Shown here piece by piece: positions 28,417 through 39,416 of a DNA stretch of 46,159 nt. The stretch covers positions 1 to 46,159 of the forward strand of contig JAKMFL010000079.1 of NCBI GenBank assembly GCA_022425485.1, in the 5' to 3' direction. The stretch's first letter is position 1. Each line of letters starts with the position of its first letter. This DNA comes from Alphaproteobacteria bacterium. GTDB lineage: Bacteria; Pseudomonadota; Alphaproteobacteria; Puniceispirillales; Puniceispirillaceae. The notes beneath the pieces were generated by a model. It did not search any database and was not told the origin of the DNA. It worked only from the letters and a program-made list of their open reading frames with translations. Both the position numbers and the translations under genes were made by a program.

Positions 28417-28508
28417 AAGGGGGGAGCGCCCACCTCATCACGCCTTGCTTTTCGCTTGCATCTAATGGCGGGCCTGTGTAGAAGAGCAACGCATCCTGTT
28501 TGGTATTG

Positions 28509-28584
<76 letters not shown>

Positions 28585-28601
28585 AACATCTCATAAAATG
28601 A

Positions 28602-29387
28602 TTATATAGAAAAGCGGTCCCCAAGATAGACTTGGCGCACGCCTGCATGGCCAACCACTTCTGACGGGGTGCCTTCCATCATTACCGACCCATCATGGAT
28701 GATATAGGCACGGTCAACAATATCCAGCATTTCACGCACATTATGGTCGGTGATTAAGACCCCTAGGCCATGCCCCTTCAGCTGCGAGATTAAATCACGG
28801 ATATCTGCAACCGCGATTGGGTCGATACCTGCCAAAGGCTCATCAAGCAGTAAAAAGGCTGGGCGGGCGGCTAATGCTCTGGCTATTTCTAGGCGACGAC
28901 GCTCCCCGCCAGATAGATTTACCGCCGGCGTATTGCGCAAATGACCAATGCCAAATTCAGCCATCAGCTCTTCTAGCATGGCATCCCGCATATCGAGCTT
29001 CTTTTCGGTGATTTCTAGAACGGACAGGATATTTTTCTCAACTGTCAGCCCACGAAAAATACTTGATTCTTGCGGCAGATACCCAACGCCCATGCGCGCC
29101 CGCTGAAATAAAGGCGTGTCTGTGACATCCATACCATCCATGAAGATGGCGCCCTCATCGCACGGTATAAGCCCAGAAAGCATATAAAAAGTTGTCGTTT
29201 TTCCGGCACCGTTTGGCCCTAATAGACCCACAGCTTCGCCGCGCCTCACCCCAATAGAAATATTGCGCACCACACGTTTTTGGCCGAAATATTTGCCGAT
29301 ACCACGTGCCTGTAATCCGCGATTCTCGCTCACCAGCTTTAGCTGCTCTGAATTGGGTGTTTGTGTGTTGTCCATTTTACGCGGCAT
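28602..29387 (-). CDS. lptB: LPS export ABC transporter ATP-binding protein LptB
   Basis: 261-aa ATPase that powers LPS extraction from the inner membrane with LptF/LptG (not in the window). Motifs: Walker A GPNGAGKTTTFYML, the Q-loop GVGYLPQESSIFRGLTVEKN, signature LSGGERRRLEIARAL, Walker B LLLDEPLAGIDP, and switch ITDHNVREML. About 17 residues precede the conserved core. It is downstream of lptC and lptA on the same strand, the classical lptC-lptA-lptB order. Confidence 0.97.
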   Translation of the reverse strand: MPRKMDNTQTPNSEQLKLVSENRGLQARGIGKYFGQKRVVRNISIGVRRGEAVGLLGPNGAGKTTTFYMLSGLIPCDEGAIFMDGMDVTDTPLFQRARMGVGYLPQESSIFRGLTVEKNILSVLEITEKKLDMRDAMLEELMAEFGIGHLRNTPAVNLSGGERRRLEIARALAARPAFLLLDEPLAGIDPIAVADIRDLISQLKGHGLGVLITDHNVREMLDIVDRAYIIHDGSVMMEGTPSEVVGHAGVRQVYLGDRFSI

Positions 29388-29471
29388 GCTGCCTTATAGG
29401 TTATTTCTTTTTATTATCTGCCTATTTGAAAATAGACGCCATTAAAGGCAGCGAGATAGCTATAGCTTAAC

Positions 29472-30263
29472 CTATTGTTTTGTTCCTGTAAAACGTCCCG
29501 ATACCCGTCCACCTGAATGGCTAGACAGCATTTTGCTGATCCCCGTTTCAAAATCAATTTCTGCCTTATCTCCAGATAGCTGATTGCCGCCATCAATAAT
29601 GGTTACATTGCCTGTCAAAGTAGCCTTATCGTCAAGCCGGTCATAGTCCATTTTATCCGCAGATGCCCGCGCACCAGAAGCTTGCGTAACGGTGATATTG
29701 CCGCGTGCTTCAATACGTTCAATATTATCTTCAGCATTCAGATATAGCTGAACATCATCGCCTGTTAAATGCCGGCCATCGGTGAGTTTAATCTCTGCTT
29801 TCTCGTGCAAATGCACCCGTCCCTTTTCCCGCTGAAAGTGAATATCTTTATGGGCTCTTGCTTTACCATCTGGGCCGTCAATACGGGCATTTGGCCCGTC
29901 AAGCTTATAATCATCTGCCTCCATCTGATAGATAAGACGGCTACCAGAACCGGTATGGGCGGCATCGGCAAAACGAACATTTCCGTTCGCATAGATTTGG
30001 GTAATGGTGCGTTCTGACGAGGCGGCATCATAAAACGCCTTTAAATCATCTGCGAAAATTTCTTGATCGCCTTGATAGGCATGTGCATTGCCGCGTGCCT
30101 CATAAAATCCTTTTTGCTGATTCCATTCAAGGCTGGTATCCGCATTGACAATCATATCCGCAGCCTGTGCCGAAAATATAGCAAAACACCCAATAAAAGC
30201 TGTGCATAATAGCCTTTTTGCGAAGCTGGATTTCATAACTTTACCTACCATCATTTCATTCAA
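29472..30263 (-). CDS. lptA: Periplasmic LPS transport protein LptA
   Basis: 263 aa. A hydrophobic signal peptide (RLLCTAFIGCFAIFSAQAAD) is followed by an OstA/LptA beta-jellyroll domain (ARGNAHAYQGDQEIFADDLKAFYD ... ITQIYANGNVRFADA ... LTGDDVQLYLNAEDNIERIEARGNI). LptA bridges the periplasm for LPS. Start uncertain: the frame opens at 30263, but a start at 30236 (MKSSFAKRLL) gives a more usual signal peptide and has GGTAGG upstream. It lies between lptC and lptB. Confidence 0.9.
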   Translation of the reverse strand: MNEMMVGKVMKSSFAKRLLCTAFIGCFAIFSAQAADMIVNADTSLEWNQQKGFYEARGNAHAYQGDQEIFADDLKAFYDAASSERTITQIYANGNVRFADAAHTGSGSRLIYQMEADDYKLDGPNARIDGPDGKARAHKDIHFQREKGRVHLHEKAEIKLTDGRHLTGDDVQLYLNAEDNIERIEARGNITVTQASGARASADKMDYDRLDDKATLTGNVTIIDGGNQLSGDKAEIDFETGISKMLSSHSGGRVSGRFTGTKQ

Positions 30264-30270
30264 ACTCTAC

Positions 30271-30933
30271 TCAATTTTGCTTCAGCTCAACACGGGATTT
30301 GCCAGTGAATTTGATCACTTCCCCATTATTTGTTGCATGCATACCTTGCGCGGTGAGGAAAATATCAGGCCCCTCTAAAATAACCGGCTTTTCGCTAATC
30401 ATTTCCCCTTTATCAATGAACGCAACTATTTCCTCACTCATCAAAGTAAGGTCTTGTTTAGCTTGATAAATTTTGGCGTCCCCACTCATATCTAGGCGCC
30501 GCTCCGCAGCATAATATAACGCTGAATTTGAGGACAGGTTGGTGTTTCCATCACTCTCAGAAGAGACAAATCCATCTGGCGCATACAGCCTTATCAACCC
30601 CTTTTCATTGACAGATTCTACCGCGCGTTCAGCTTTGATAGAGAATTTCACCCCAGTCTCGGTAGTGCCAGAATAGTGGGCGCCAGTCATTTCCAGCGTG
30701 CCTGTTGGCTGGGTGCTGACGCTCTCAAGGCTAATCTCTATATTATCATTATTCTGAAAAAAGCTTGTCCAGCCTACAATCACGCCGCCAATAATGATGC
30801 TGGTTCCAAGCAGGACAAGGCTAAGAGATATTGGCAAGCCGCCGCGTTTTGGTTTCTGCGAGGCTGTGTCGGCGTCAGGGGCTGCTGTCTGAGGGGTGAA
30901 AATATTTGTTTTCGCTGGCGGTGTATCTTGCAT
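30271..30933 (-). CDS. lptC: LPS export protein LptC
   Basis: 220 aa. A ~30-residue cytoplasmic leader is followed by one membrane helix at about 32-55 (GLPISLSLVLLGTSIIIGGV) and a periplasmic jellyroll with SGTTETGVKFSIKAERA and RLYAPDGFVSS. LptC passes LPS from LptBFG to LptA. Sequence identity in this family is low, so the call leans on topology and on the lptC-lptA-lptB order. Confidence 0.88.
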   Translation of the reverse strand: MQDTPPAKTNIFTPQTAAPDADTASQKPKRGGLPISLSLVLLGTSIIIGGVIVGWTSFFQNNDNIEISLESVSTQPTGTLEMTGAHYSGTTETGVKFSIKAERAVESVNEKGLIRLYAPDGFVSSESDGNTNLSSNSALYYAAERRLDMSGDAKIYQAKQDLTLMSEEIVAFIDKGEMISEKPVILEGPDIFLTAQGMHATNNGEVIKFTGKSRVELKQN

Positions 30934-30947
30934 AATATGTCTCAGAA

Positions 30948-31559
30948 CTAGTGATGAAAGATATCAAGGGTTTCAAAGCCGGCCATATCTAAATCAGTGC
31001 GTGTAGATAAAAACGCAAAGCAAGCATTTGCCATAGCCATTCTATCTAGGCGCGTCAGCATTGCGCCTAGCTTATCCCTTAATTGATGCAGATATAGCAC
31101 ATCGCCAGCTGCATATTTTTGCTGTGCTTGGGTTAATTCATCGGCGCCCCAGTCCGAGGATTGTTGTTGTTTGGATATCTCTAATCCCAGCAATTCGCGG
31201 CAAAGCTCTGATAAGCTATGCCTGTCTGTATAGGTGCGGCAGAGCTTGGAAGCTATTTTTGTGCAAAATATAGCCCCATTTACCGGCCCGATATGATGTT
31301 TGAGCATGGCCAGATCAAAGCGGGCAAAATGAAAGAGTTTTTCTACCCCCTTATCCGCCAGCAGCGCTTCTAAATTTGGGCATGGCTGCATCTCGGCGGC
31401 AATTTGAACAAGATGCGCCTGTCCATCGCCTGAAGATATCTGCACAAGGCATAACCTATCGCGCCTTAGATTTAGTCCCATCGTTTCGGTGTCGATAGCT
31501 ACGCTTGTACCTAAATCCAGCCCATCTGGCAGGTCATGTTTATAAAGATGTATGCTCAT
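30948..31559 (-). CDS. rnd: Ribonuclease D-like 3'-5' exonuclease, short form
   Basis: 203-aa DEDDy exonuclease with VAIDTETMGLNLRR (motif I), LFHFARFDLAML (motif II) and YAAGDVLYLHQL (motif III). All catalytic acids and the tyrosine are present. It lacks the HRDC domains of E. coli RNase D, which is usual for the short alphaproteobacterial form. It would trim tRNA or other RNA 3' ends. Immediately upstream of lptC on the same strand, as in other alphaproteobacteria. Confidence 0.92.
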   Translation of the reverse strand: MSIHLYKHDLPDGLDLGTSVAIDTETMGLNLRRDRLCLVQISSGDGQAHLVQIAAEMQPCPNLEALLADKGVEKLFHFARFDLAMLKHHIGPVNGAIFCTKIASKLCRTYTDRHSLSELCRELLGLEISKQQQSSDWGADELTQAQQKYAAGDVLYLHQLRDKLGAMLTRLDRMAMANACFAFLSTRTDLDMAGFETLDIFHH

Positions 31560-31597
31560 CTGAACTGCATTGCTCCTAGCTCAAACCCCTATATACC

Positions 31598-32179
31598 CTA
31601 TTGTGTCGGTTTATAGACGGAAATGATATCCTTTTTTTCAGGCCGCCTGCGCGGTTTTGGCTCCTCAATTTTGTGGCCAATATAAATAAAGCCAGCAAAT
31701 TTATCTGTTTCTGGATTACCGCCTAGTTCTGTTAGAAGCCTATCATTATGGGCATACCATTCGGTCACCCATTGTGCCCCATAGCCCAGCGCCAGCGCCC
31801 CATGCAACAGATTTATGCATAATGCGCCTGCAGATAGATGCATTTCCCATGCCGGAATTTTACTATGCTCCATAGGTGTTGAAATCACCGCTAGCACCGC
31901 ACCAGTGCGGGTAAAACGATGGCGCTCAAAGGTCAGCATAGCTTCGGTGGCATCTGCGTGTTTAGCCGCAAATTCAGGTGCTAGAATATGCTGGCCAAGA
32001 TGCGCCCCTGTCTCAGGGGTGATTACCCTGATACGCCATGGCCCCAGCACGCCGTGATCAGGCACACGCAAACCACATTCCAGAATTTCGTCAATATCCC
32101 CTGTATCTATCGGCGCCGCATTGAGGTTTTTAATCAGGACAGAGCGCCTGTTCTTTAGGAATTCTGTTATCTCATTCAT
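31598..32179 (-). CDS. Nitroreductase-family FMN oxidoreductase (YdjA-like)
   Basis: 193 aa. The N-terminal NRRSVLIKNLNAAP and GLRVPDHGVLGPWRIRVI match the FMN-binding half of small YdjA-like nitroreductases, and FAGFIYIGHKIEEPKPRRRP is the typical C terminus. Such dimeric enzymes reduce quinones or nitro compounds with NAD(P)H; the physiological substrate here is unknown. It is divergent from irr with a 135-base gap and about 40 bases before the RNase D gene. Confidence 0.88.
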   Translation of the reverse strand: MNEITEFLKNRRSVLIKNLNAAPIDTGDIDEILECGLRVPDHGVLGPWRIRVITPETGAHLGQHILAPEFAAKHADATEAMLTFERHRFTRTGAVLAVISTPMEHSKIPAWEMHLSAGALCINLLHGALALGYGAQWVTEWYAHNDRLLTELGGNPETDKFAGFIYIGHKIEEPKPRRRPEKKDIISVYKPTQ

Positions 32180-32314
32180 TGATTTTTCCTATTGGATGCG
32201 GCCTGTATCCAGCAAGCGGTACGACAGGGTAAACTATCCCCCTAATAGCAGGAAACTAGCCCAGAATATAGGGGCTTGCTTGACATTTTTGCAGAACAAA
32301 GGCAACACTCGGCT

Positions 32315-32746
32315 ATGACCGGAAACCATCCAAAACCTATCTCGCCAGAAGAAGCGGCTGAAACATTGCGTGCCGCTAGTTTGCGCCCCACCCGCCAGCG
32401 TATAGCGATTGCGGAACGTTTGCTAGATGGCCGCGCCCGGCATGTCAGCGCGGAACAATTACGCGATGAGCTTGTTGATTATGGTCAGCCTATGGCGCTT
32501 GCCACTATTTATAATTGTCTGCACCAGTTTGAAGAAGCTGGGTTGGTGCGTCCCGTCCATCACGCAGGGGATGCGGTGCTTTACGATACAAATTTGTGTG
32601 ACCACCATCATTTTGTAGATGTGGAAACAGGTGAGCTTATTGATATTGATCCGGGTGAAATCATACTGCCGGAATTGCCAGATCTACCAGATGGGTTTGA
32701 AGCAGAAACTATTGAGCTGACGGTACGCTTGCGCCGCAAATCCTAA
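32315..32746 (+). CDS. irr: Fur-superfamily iron response regulator, Irr-like
   Basis: 143-aa winged-helix regulator. The DNA-binding part is SLRPTRQRIAIAERLL ... MALATIYNCLHQFEEAGLV. The metal/heme region reads CDHHHFVDVETGELIDID with three consecutive histidines (97-99). The CxxC pairs that hold structural zinc in Fur/PerR are absent. These features place it with rhizobial Irr, which senses iron through heme. I chose ATG 32315 (MTGNHP); an in-frame ATG at 32276 would add 13 residues and lacks support. katG follows in the same direction, with an Irr-box-like palindrome between them. Confidence 0.85.
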   Translation: MTGNHPKPISPEEAAETLRAASLRPTRQRIAIAERLLDGRARHVSAEQLRDELVDYGQPMALATIYNCLHQFEEAGLVRPVHHAGDAVLYDTNLCDHHHFVDVETGELIDIDPGEIILPELPDLPDGFEAETIELTVRLRRKS

Positions 32747-32763
32747 ATCTTTTTTTTACTACT

Positions 32764-32778
32764 TTAGAATCATTCTAA
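32764..32778. promoter_or_regulatory. Perfect 7-1-7 palindrome of Irr-box (ICE) type
   Basis: TTAGAATCATTCTAA is a perfect inverted repeat around one central base and matches the TTTAGAA-N3-TTCTAAA pattern described for Irr operators in alphaproteobacteria. It ends five bases before the -35 element of the katG promoter and lies 18 bases after the irr-like gene. Confidence 0.7.
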
Positions 32779-32783
32779 TTTTC

Positions 32784-32812
32784 TTGACCTTGTTTTTGCA
32801 CCTCGCTAGGCT
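32784..32812 (+). promoter_or_regulatory. Candidate katG promoter
   Basis: -35 TTGACC (32784-32789), 17-base spacer, -10 TAGGCT (32807-32812). It is directly downstream of the palindrome at 32764-32778 and gives a leader of about 125 bases before the katG ATG. The -10 is only a partial match. Confidence 0.5.
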
Positions 32813-32907
32813 TGGCATTAGGTAGAGGGAAGAGCTTTCTGGCCTGCCACTAGTTAAAATTTTACTGGTGTTAATCTTGCCATTTACCAAATAACGTTAT
32901 CTTTTAA

Positions 32908-35133
<2,226 letters not shown>

Positions 35134-35138
35134 ATTAG

Positions 35139-35175
35139 AGGCAGTGCTCTTTCATTTAAGGGCGCTGCCTTTTTT
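35139..35175 (+). terminator. Rho-independent terminator of katG
   Basis: AGGCAGTGC (35139-35147) pairs with GCGCTGCCT (35162-35170), one G-U pair, and is followed by TTTTT. It lies 42 bases after the katG stop and faces the convergent glk gene. Confidence 0.8.
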
Positions 35176-35179
35176 AATG

Positions 35180-36157
35180 TCACAGCGTGCGATGTTGAAG
35201 ATAGGGATTGCTAAGCGCAAGACCAGCACCGGTAAGACCCGGCTCCTCTATGGTGATAAGCCAAACGGGCACAGCGGCAATATAGTCCGTGAAAATGCCA
35301 TATTCTGACAGGCGTGCGGCAAAGGCGCTTTCTTCAAAATAGGGCAATAAGCGCGGGATAATGCCGCCAGATAGATAAACGCCTTGGCGTGCGCCCACCA
35401 TCATGACCGCATGCAAAACAAAATTGGATAAACAATTCAAGAATAAGTTAACGGCCTTTTTGGCTAGCGGATTATCGCTGGCTTGGCCAGTGATATCAGC
35501 TGCCGATAGAGGCTGCCTATCGCCAGCGAAATAGCGGTAAGCACGTTCCAGCCCGCGCCCACTCAACACATCTTCAAAGCTGACCGTTCGGCCTGTTTCA
35601 CTGGCAATGAATTGCATGAATGCTTGTTCTTCTGCATCGCGCGGTGCAAACGGCACATTCCCCCCTTCTGCCTCTAATGCACGCCATTCAATTTCACTGC
35701 TGCCGGATTTGTGAAGGGGGATAAGGGCAGACATACCAAGCCCAGTGCCAGCGCCTAAAATAGTGACAGGTGTTCCGGCAAGAGGGGTGCCTTCGCGGAT
35801 AGGATGTTTGTCCGCCTCGCTTAAGGCAGGCGGCAATAAGGCCTGTGCGGTGAAATCATTAATGACGGTCAGGCGCTCTAGCTTTAGCGTTTGTTTCAGC
35901 TCTGCTTTGGAAAAAGACCAATTATTATTGCTCATAGATACAAAATCTGTTTCTACGGGGCCAGCTACTGCCAATGACAGACGGGTAGGCTGGACATTAT
36001 TTTTTTTGCAATAAGCCTCTATCGCTATCGCAAGAGAGGGAAAATCACTGGTCTTGAAATAGTTTATCTGGCGCAGGCGGTTGGCGCTATCTTGTGTATC
36101 TTGCCAGAGGGCAAAGCGTGCATTGGTGCCGCCAATATCTGCAACTAAATCGACCAT
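35180..36157 (-). CDS. glk: Glucokinase
   Basis: 325-aa cytoplasmic kinase of the E. coli Glk type, converting glucose to glucose-6-phosphate with ATP. Blocks: VADIGGTNARFALW (phosphate 1), LAVAGPVETDFVSMSNNNWSF, VINDFTAQALLPP, ILGAGTGLGMSALIPL, EAEGGNVPFAPRDAEEQAFM, and YLSGGIIPRLLP. It is not a ROK kinase, since no ROK cysteine motif is seen. It is the last gene of a minus-strand run behind an EamA transporter and an amidase. Confidence 0.93.
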   Translation of the reverse strand: MVDLVADIGGTNARFALWQDTQDSANRLRQINYFKTSDFPSLAIAIEAYCKKNNVQPTRLSLAVAGPVETDFVSMSNNNWSFSKAELKQTLKLERLTVINDFTAQALLPPALSEADKHPIREGTPLAGTPVTILGAGTGLGMSALIPLHKSGSSEIEWRALEAEGGNVPFAPRDAEEQAFMQFIASETGRTVSFEDVLSGRGLERAYRYFAGDRQPLSAADITGQASDNPLAKKAVNLFLNCLSNFVLHAVMMVGARQGVYLSGGIIPRLLPYFEESAFAARLSEYGIFTDYIAAVPVWLITIEEPGLTGAGLALSNPYLQHRTL

Positions 36158-36166
36158 AGCTTTTTT

Positions 36167-37072
36167 TTACTCTCCTGTGCGGGCAGACGCACGTTGCCTT
36201 GCAAGCTGTACTTCACGCCGAACAATATAAAAGGCTGAACCGAAAATAATACTCGCCCCTATCCATGTCCAGATATCACTAAATTCAGCAAACATTAGCC
36301 AGCCTATTAGTGCCGCAAAAGGCAGGCGCGCATAATCTAGTGCCGCGATAAAGGAGGCATCCGCTAGGGAATAGGCTTTTGCCAGCGCGAAATGGCCAAA
36401 AAAGGCAAAGGGGGCAAAGCCTGCCAAAACAAGATAAAGCTCTAAAGGAAAGCTCTGCCAGACCAGCAAGGCAGGTATTAAGGAGGCTGGCGTCATAAAA
36501 AGATGGGATAAAAAGACAATCATCAAAGGGCTGTCTTTTGCGGTTAGATGTTTGATAAGCAGCATCGACATGCCCATCATCATAGCCGAGCCAACCGCCA
36601 ATAAATGCCCGGTGCTTAACTCCACAAAGCCGGGCCGGACGATCACAACCGCCCCAAACAGGCCGATAAGTATAGCCAGCCAGCGGCGCATCCGCACAAT
36701 CTCTCCCAGAAAAATAATGGCGCCCATAGTGGTAAAAATAGGGGCAAGGAAGCTCAAAGCCGTCTGGTCGGTAATTGGGATTATCGCAATACTGCTAAAC
36801 CAGAGCCACATAGCGCAGATGCCTACAAAAGATCGCAGCAGATGCGCCTTTATCTGCGGGGTTTTTTTAAAATTTAGACCGGCCCGCATCGCAAAGGGCA
36901 GAATAAGAACCAGCGCAAAAAATAGGCGTATAAAAACCGTCTGTGCAGGGTGCATCCCAGTCTGTGCGGCAAACCGGCCAAGCGCGGCAATCATCGTCAA
37001 GCTAAAACAGCAGAAGAACATCCATGTAACAGCTTGAACGGTGCTGGAGGCAAAGAGGGATGCTGGCCTCAT
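36167..37072 (-). CDS. EamA (DMT) family transporter
   Basis: 301-aa integral membrane protein with about ten hydrophobic helices in two EamA repeats and a basic C-terminal tail (RREVQLARQRASARTGE). Motif-like segments include TDQTALSFLAPIFTTMGAIIFLGE and SLADASFIAALDYARLPFAALIGWLMFAE. Such carriers export or import small metabolites; the substrate cannot be read from sequence. The ATG overlaps the amidase stop codon (ATGA), so it is translationally coupled to the amidase and may carry its substrate or product. Confidence 0.9.
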   Translation of the reverse strand: MRPASLFASSTVQAVTWMFFCCFSLTMIAALGRFAAQTGMHPAQTVFIRLFFALVLILPFAMRAGLNFKKTPQIKAHLLRSFVGICAMWLWFSSIAIIPITDQTALSFLAPIFTTMGAIIFLGEIVRMRRWLAILIGLFGAVVIVRPGFVELSTGHLLAVGSAMMMGMSMLLIKHLTAKDSPLMIVFLSHLFMTPASLIPALLVWQSFPLELYLVLAGFAPFAFFGHFALAKAYSLADASFIAALDYARLPFAALIGWLMFAEFSDIWTWIGASIIFGSAFYIVRREVQLARQRASARTGE

Positions 37073-38520
37073 GCGCCAGTTTCCCGCAGGCTGGCAATAT
37101 CAGGGCAGGGGCGCTTCGTCTGTGATGTGCTTGCGAAAAGCTGTTCAATAGCCAGCGCGATATTTAAAATCTTTCTATCGCTTCCGGGCGGGCCTAAAAC
37201 TTGAAGGCCAAAAGGCAGGCCATTTTTATCTAAACCGCAAGGGATAGCCGCCGCACAGGCTAGCGCCATAGTCGGCCGGTAGGTCAGGCCAAGCCAGCTC
37301 ATATAGGTGGGCATAGCGATGCCGTCAATTTCCTTTACTGTCCAATTTTCATGGGCAAAGGGCGGCACGGAACAGGCAGGGGCTATAACCGCATCTACAC
37401 CCTCGAACATAGCCAGCCAAGATTTTGCTATTTTAGATTGCTGGCTATGGGCTAGCGCGATATCTGCGGCAGTATAGGCCAGCCCGCGCTCTACATTGTC
37501 GATAACAAACGGGCCTAGCTTGTCTTTGTGTTGCTGCACTTTCTGGCCGTGGGCAGCAATGAAATTTACCCCGCGCAATACCTCAAACGCATTATCGGCG
37601 CCGTCAAAATCAGGGTGACCATCCCGCGCATCAAAAGCTTGGTTGCGCAGAGCTTGCGTTTTTTCGGCAAAGAGCTGGCGATATTCGGCGCAGAGCGGCG
37701 CGCCATCTAGATCGTCTGAAAGCAGAAGCGTCACGCTAGATAAGTCGGCCGCTTCAAGGGGTAATTCTAAGTCATAATCAACCGCCACAGAGAAAGGATC
37801 ACGTCTATCTGCGCCAAGCTGGGCACGAAGCAGCAAATCTATGTCGCCTATATTACGTGCCATCGGGCCCAATACCGAAAAAGGAGATAGGCTAACAGGC
37901 TTATCTTCAGCCGGAATGGTGCCCGGGCTGGGGCGAAAACCCGCTACGCCGCAAAATCCAGACGGGGTGCGCACAGAGCCGCCATAATCAGAGCCTGTTG
38001 CCAATGCCATCATACCGGTTGCCAGCCCTGCTGCTGCCCCGCCAGACGAGCCGCCAGAGGTCTTGCTAATATCAAACGGGTTGCTCGTCGCGCCAAAAAG
38101 AAGATTGCGTGTATTCCCGCCAGCCCCAAATTCAGGGGTGTTTGTTTTGCCAATGATAATCGCGCCCTCACGGCGAAGCGCAGCAACAGAAGATTGATCA
38201 TGTGCCGGGATATTATCTGCAAAAAGTTTGGAGCCAAAACTAGTGCGTAGCCCCTTGGTTATTTCCAGATCTTTCACCCCAACAGGCAAGCCATGTAACA
38301 GGCCAAGCTCCTGTCCCTCTAGCACTGCTTTTTCAGCTGCCTTGGCTTCATTGCGGGCCGCCTCAAAATTATCTGTTACCACGGCATTCAAAACTGGATT
38401 TAGCGCTTGGATGCGGGTGATGCTTGCTTCGATGAGCGCCACAGGGGACAGCTCCTTTTTCCTGATTAGCGCTGCGAGCTTGGTTGCTGGCAGGTCTAAT
38501 ATCGCATCATTTTTATCCAT
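37069..38520 (-). CDS. Amidase signature family hydrolase
   Basis: 483 aa with the Ser-cisSer-Lys triad: Lys83 in GVKDLEITKG, the serine pair 158/159 in TSGGSSGGAAAG, and Ser182 in SDYGGSVRTPSGFCGVAG. It hydrolyses an amide to acid plus ammonia. It resembles AtzF/GatA-like amidases but has no gatB/gatC neighbours, so it is more likely catabolic than a tRNA amidotransferase subunit. It is coupled to the EamA transporter downstream and separated from the SDR gene upstream by 59 bases filled with an 18-bp repeat. Confidence 0.9.
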   Translation of the reverse strand: MDKNDAILDLPATKLAALIRKKELSPVALIEASITRIQALNPVLNAVVTDNFEAARNEAKAAEKAVLEGQELGLLHGLPVGVKDLEITKGLRTSFGSKLFADNIPAHDQSSVAALRREGAIIIGKTNTPEFGAGGNTRNLLFGATSNPFDISKTSGGSSGGAAAGLATGMMALATGSDYGGSVRTPSGFCGVAGFRPSPGTIPAEDKPVSLSPFSVLGPMARNIGDIDLLLRAQLGADRRDPFSVAVDYDLELPLEAADLSSVTLLLSDDLDGAPLCAEYRQLFAEKTQALRNQAFDARDGHPDFDGADNAFEVLRGVNFIAAHGQKVQQHKDKLGPFVIDNVERGLAYTAADIALAHSQQSKIAKSWLAMFEGVDAVIAPACSVPPFAHENWTVKEIDGIAMPTYMSWLGLTYRPTMALACAAAIPCGLDKNGLPFGLQVLGPPGSDRKILNIALAIEQLFASTSQTKRPCPDIASLRETGA

Positions 38521-38531
38521 ATTGCCCGCCT

Positions 38532-38573
38532 CTATTTTTTATATGGCCCCTATTTTTTATGTGGCCCTATTTT
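38532..38573. repeat. 18-bp tandem repeat between the SDR and amidase genes
   Basis: CTATTTTTTATATGGCCC (38532-38549) is followed directly by CTATTTTTTATGTGGCCC (38550-38567) and a partial TATTTT. It occupies most of the 59 bases between the SDR stop codon and the amidase start. Confidence 0.85.
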
Positions 38574-38579
38574 CTCTGC

Positions 38580-39362
38580 TCAACTCTGCGCCTTATCACG
38601 AAGGGCTGGCAGACCTACGCCAGTCGCTTCAAACCCGCCATCAGCGGCGAGCACTTGTCCGGTGATATAGCTCGCCCGCTCCGAAGCTAAAAAGAAAATC
38701 GCTTCGGCTATTTCACGCTCCTGCCCATAGCGGTTTAGCGGTATCGCGTCATGATAAGCATCAATAATATCTTGGGTATGAACAGCCATTGCTAATTTAG
38801 TTCGCACGGGCCCCGGAGCGATGCAATTCACGCGGATGCCGAATTCGCCTAGCTCAACCGCTTGCTGCTGGGTGAGTTGCATCACGCCAGCTTTGGAAGT
38901 GCCATAAGCTACCCGCAAGGTCGATGCCCGCAAGCCGGAAATAGAGGCAATATTCACAATCGCGCCGCGGGTTGCCTTCAAGGCTGGAATGGCCGCTTGG
39001 GCTACAAGAAAGACACCATCTAAATTGGTGGCCATCACCTTGCGCCACCTCTCAAAATCAGTTTCCTCGATAGGGCCAAAATCAGCGATGCCCGCATTAT
39101 TTACAAGCGCATCAATTTGGCCAGCCCAGCTAAGGGCATCCGCTATCATGCCTTGCACGGCTTTCGGCTCTGATACATCACAGACGAGCCCTATGCCATT
39201 TTCAAATGCCTTCGCGCTCTTTTCTAGCGCTTCTGCATCCCAGTCAACCAGCACAATATTCCAGCTAGCTTCGTGCATTAGATGGGCGGTAGCTAGCCCG
39301 ATACCTCTGGCTGCACCCGTGATGATAACTGTTTTACGGGCAGATGGTGTTTTAGTCTCCAT
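38580..39362 (-). CDS. Short-chain dehydrogenase/reductase
   Basis: 260-aa classical SDR, NAD(P)-dependent. Cofactor motif TGAARGIG at 15-22, NNAG at 88-91, Asn113 in MATNLDG, Ser140, Tyr153 and Lys157 (YGTSK), and the IAPGPVRT turn. Acidic Asp40-Trp-Asp42 after the second strand (VLVDWD) suggests NAD preference. C-terminal YITGQVLAADGGFEATG is typical of 3-oxoacyl-ACP reductase/glucose dehydrogenase-like SDRs. Substrate unknown; the neighbours suggest a catabolic role. Confidence 0.92.
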   Translation of the reverse strand: METKTPSARKTVIITGAARGIGLATAHLMHEASWNIVLVDWDAEALEKSAKAFENGIGLVCDVSEPKAVQGMIADALSWAGQIDALVNNAGIADFGPIEETDFERWRKVMATNLDGVFLVAQAAIPALKATRGAIVNIASISGLRASTLRVAYGTSKAGVMQLTQQQAVELGEFGIRVNCIAPGPVRTKLAMAVHTQDIIDAYHDAIPLNRYGQEREIAEAIFFLASERASYITGQVLAADGGFEATGVGLPALRDKAQS

Positions 39363-39384
39363 TGGGGTCTCTTTTCTGCATGCT

Positions 39385-39416
39385 TTCTGGCTGTTTAATT
39401 TTCTGGCTGTTTAATT
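39385..39416. repeat. 16-bp tandem duplication carrying the thioesterase stop codon
   Basis: TTCTGGCTGTTTAATT occurs at 39385-39400 and again at 39401-39416 with no gap. On the minus strand the second block contains the thioesterase TAA (39413-39411), and the first repeats the same AATTAA context downstream. Confidence 0.85.
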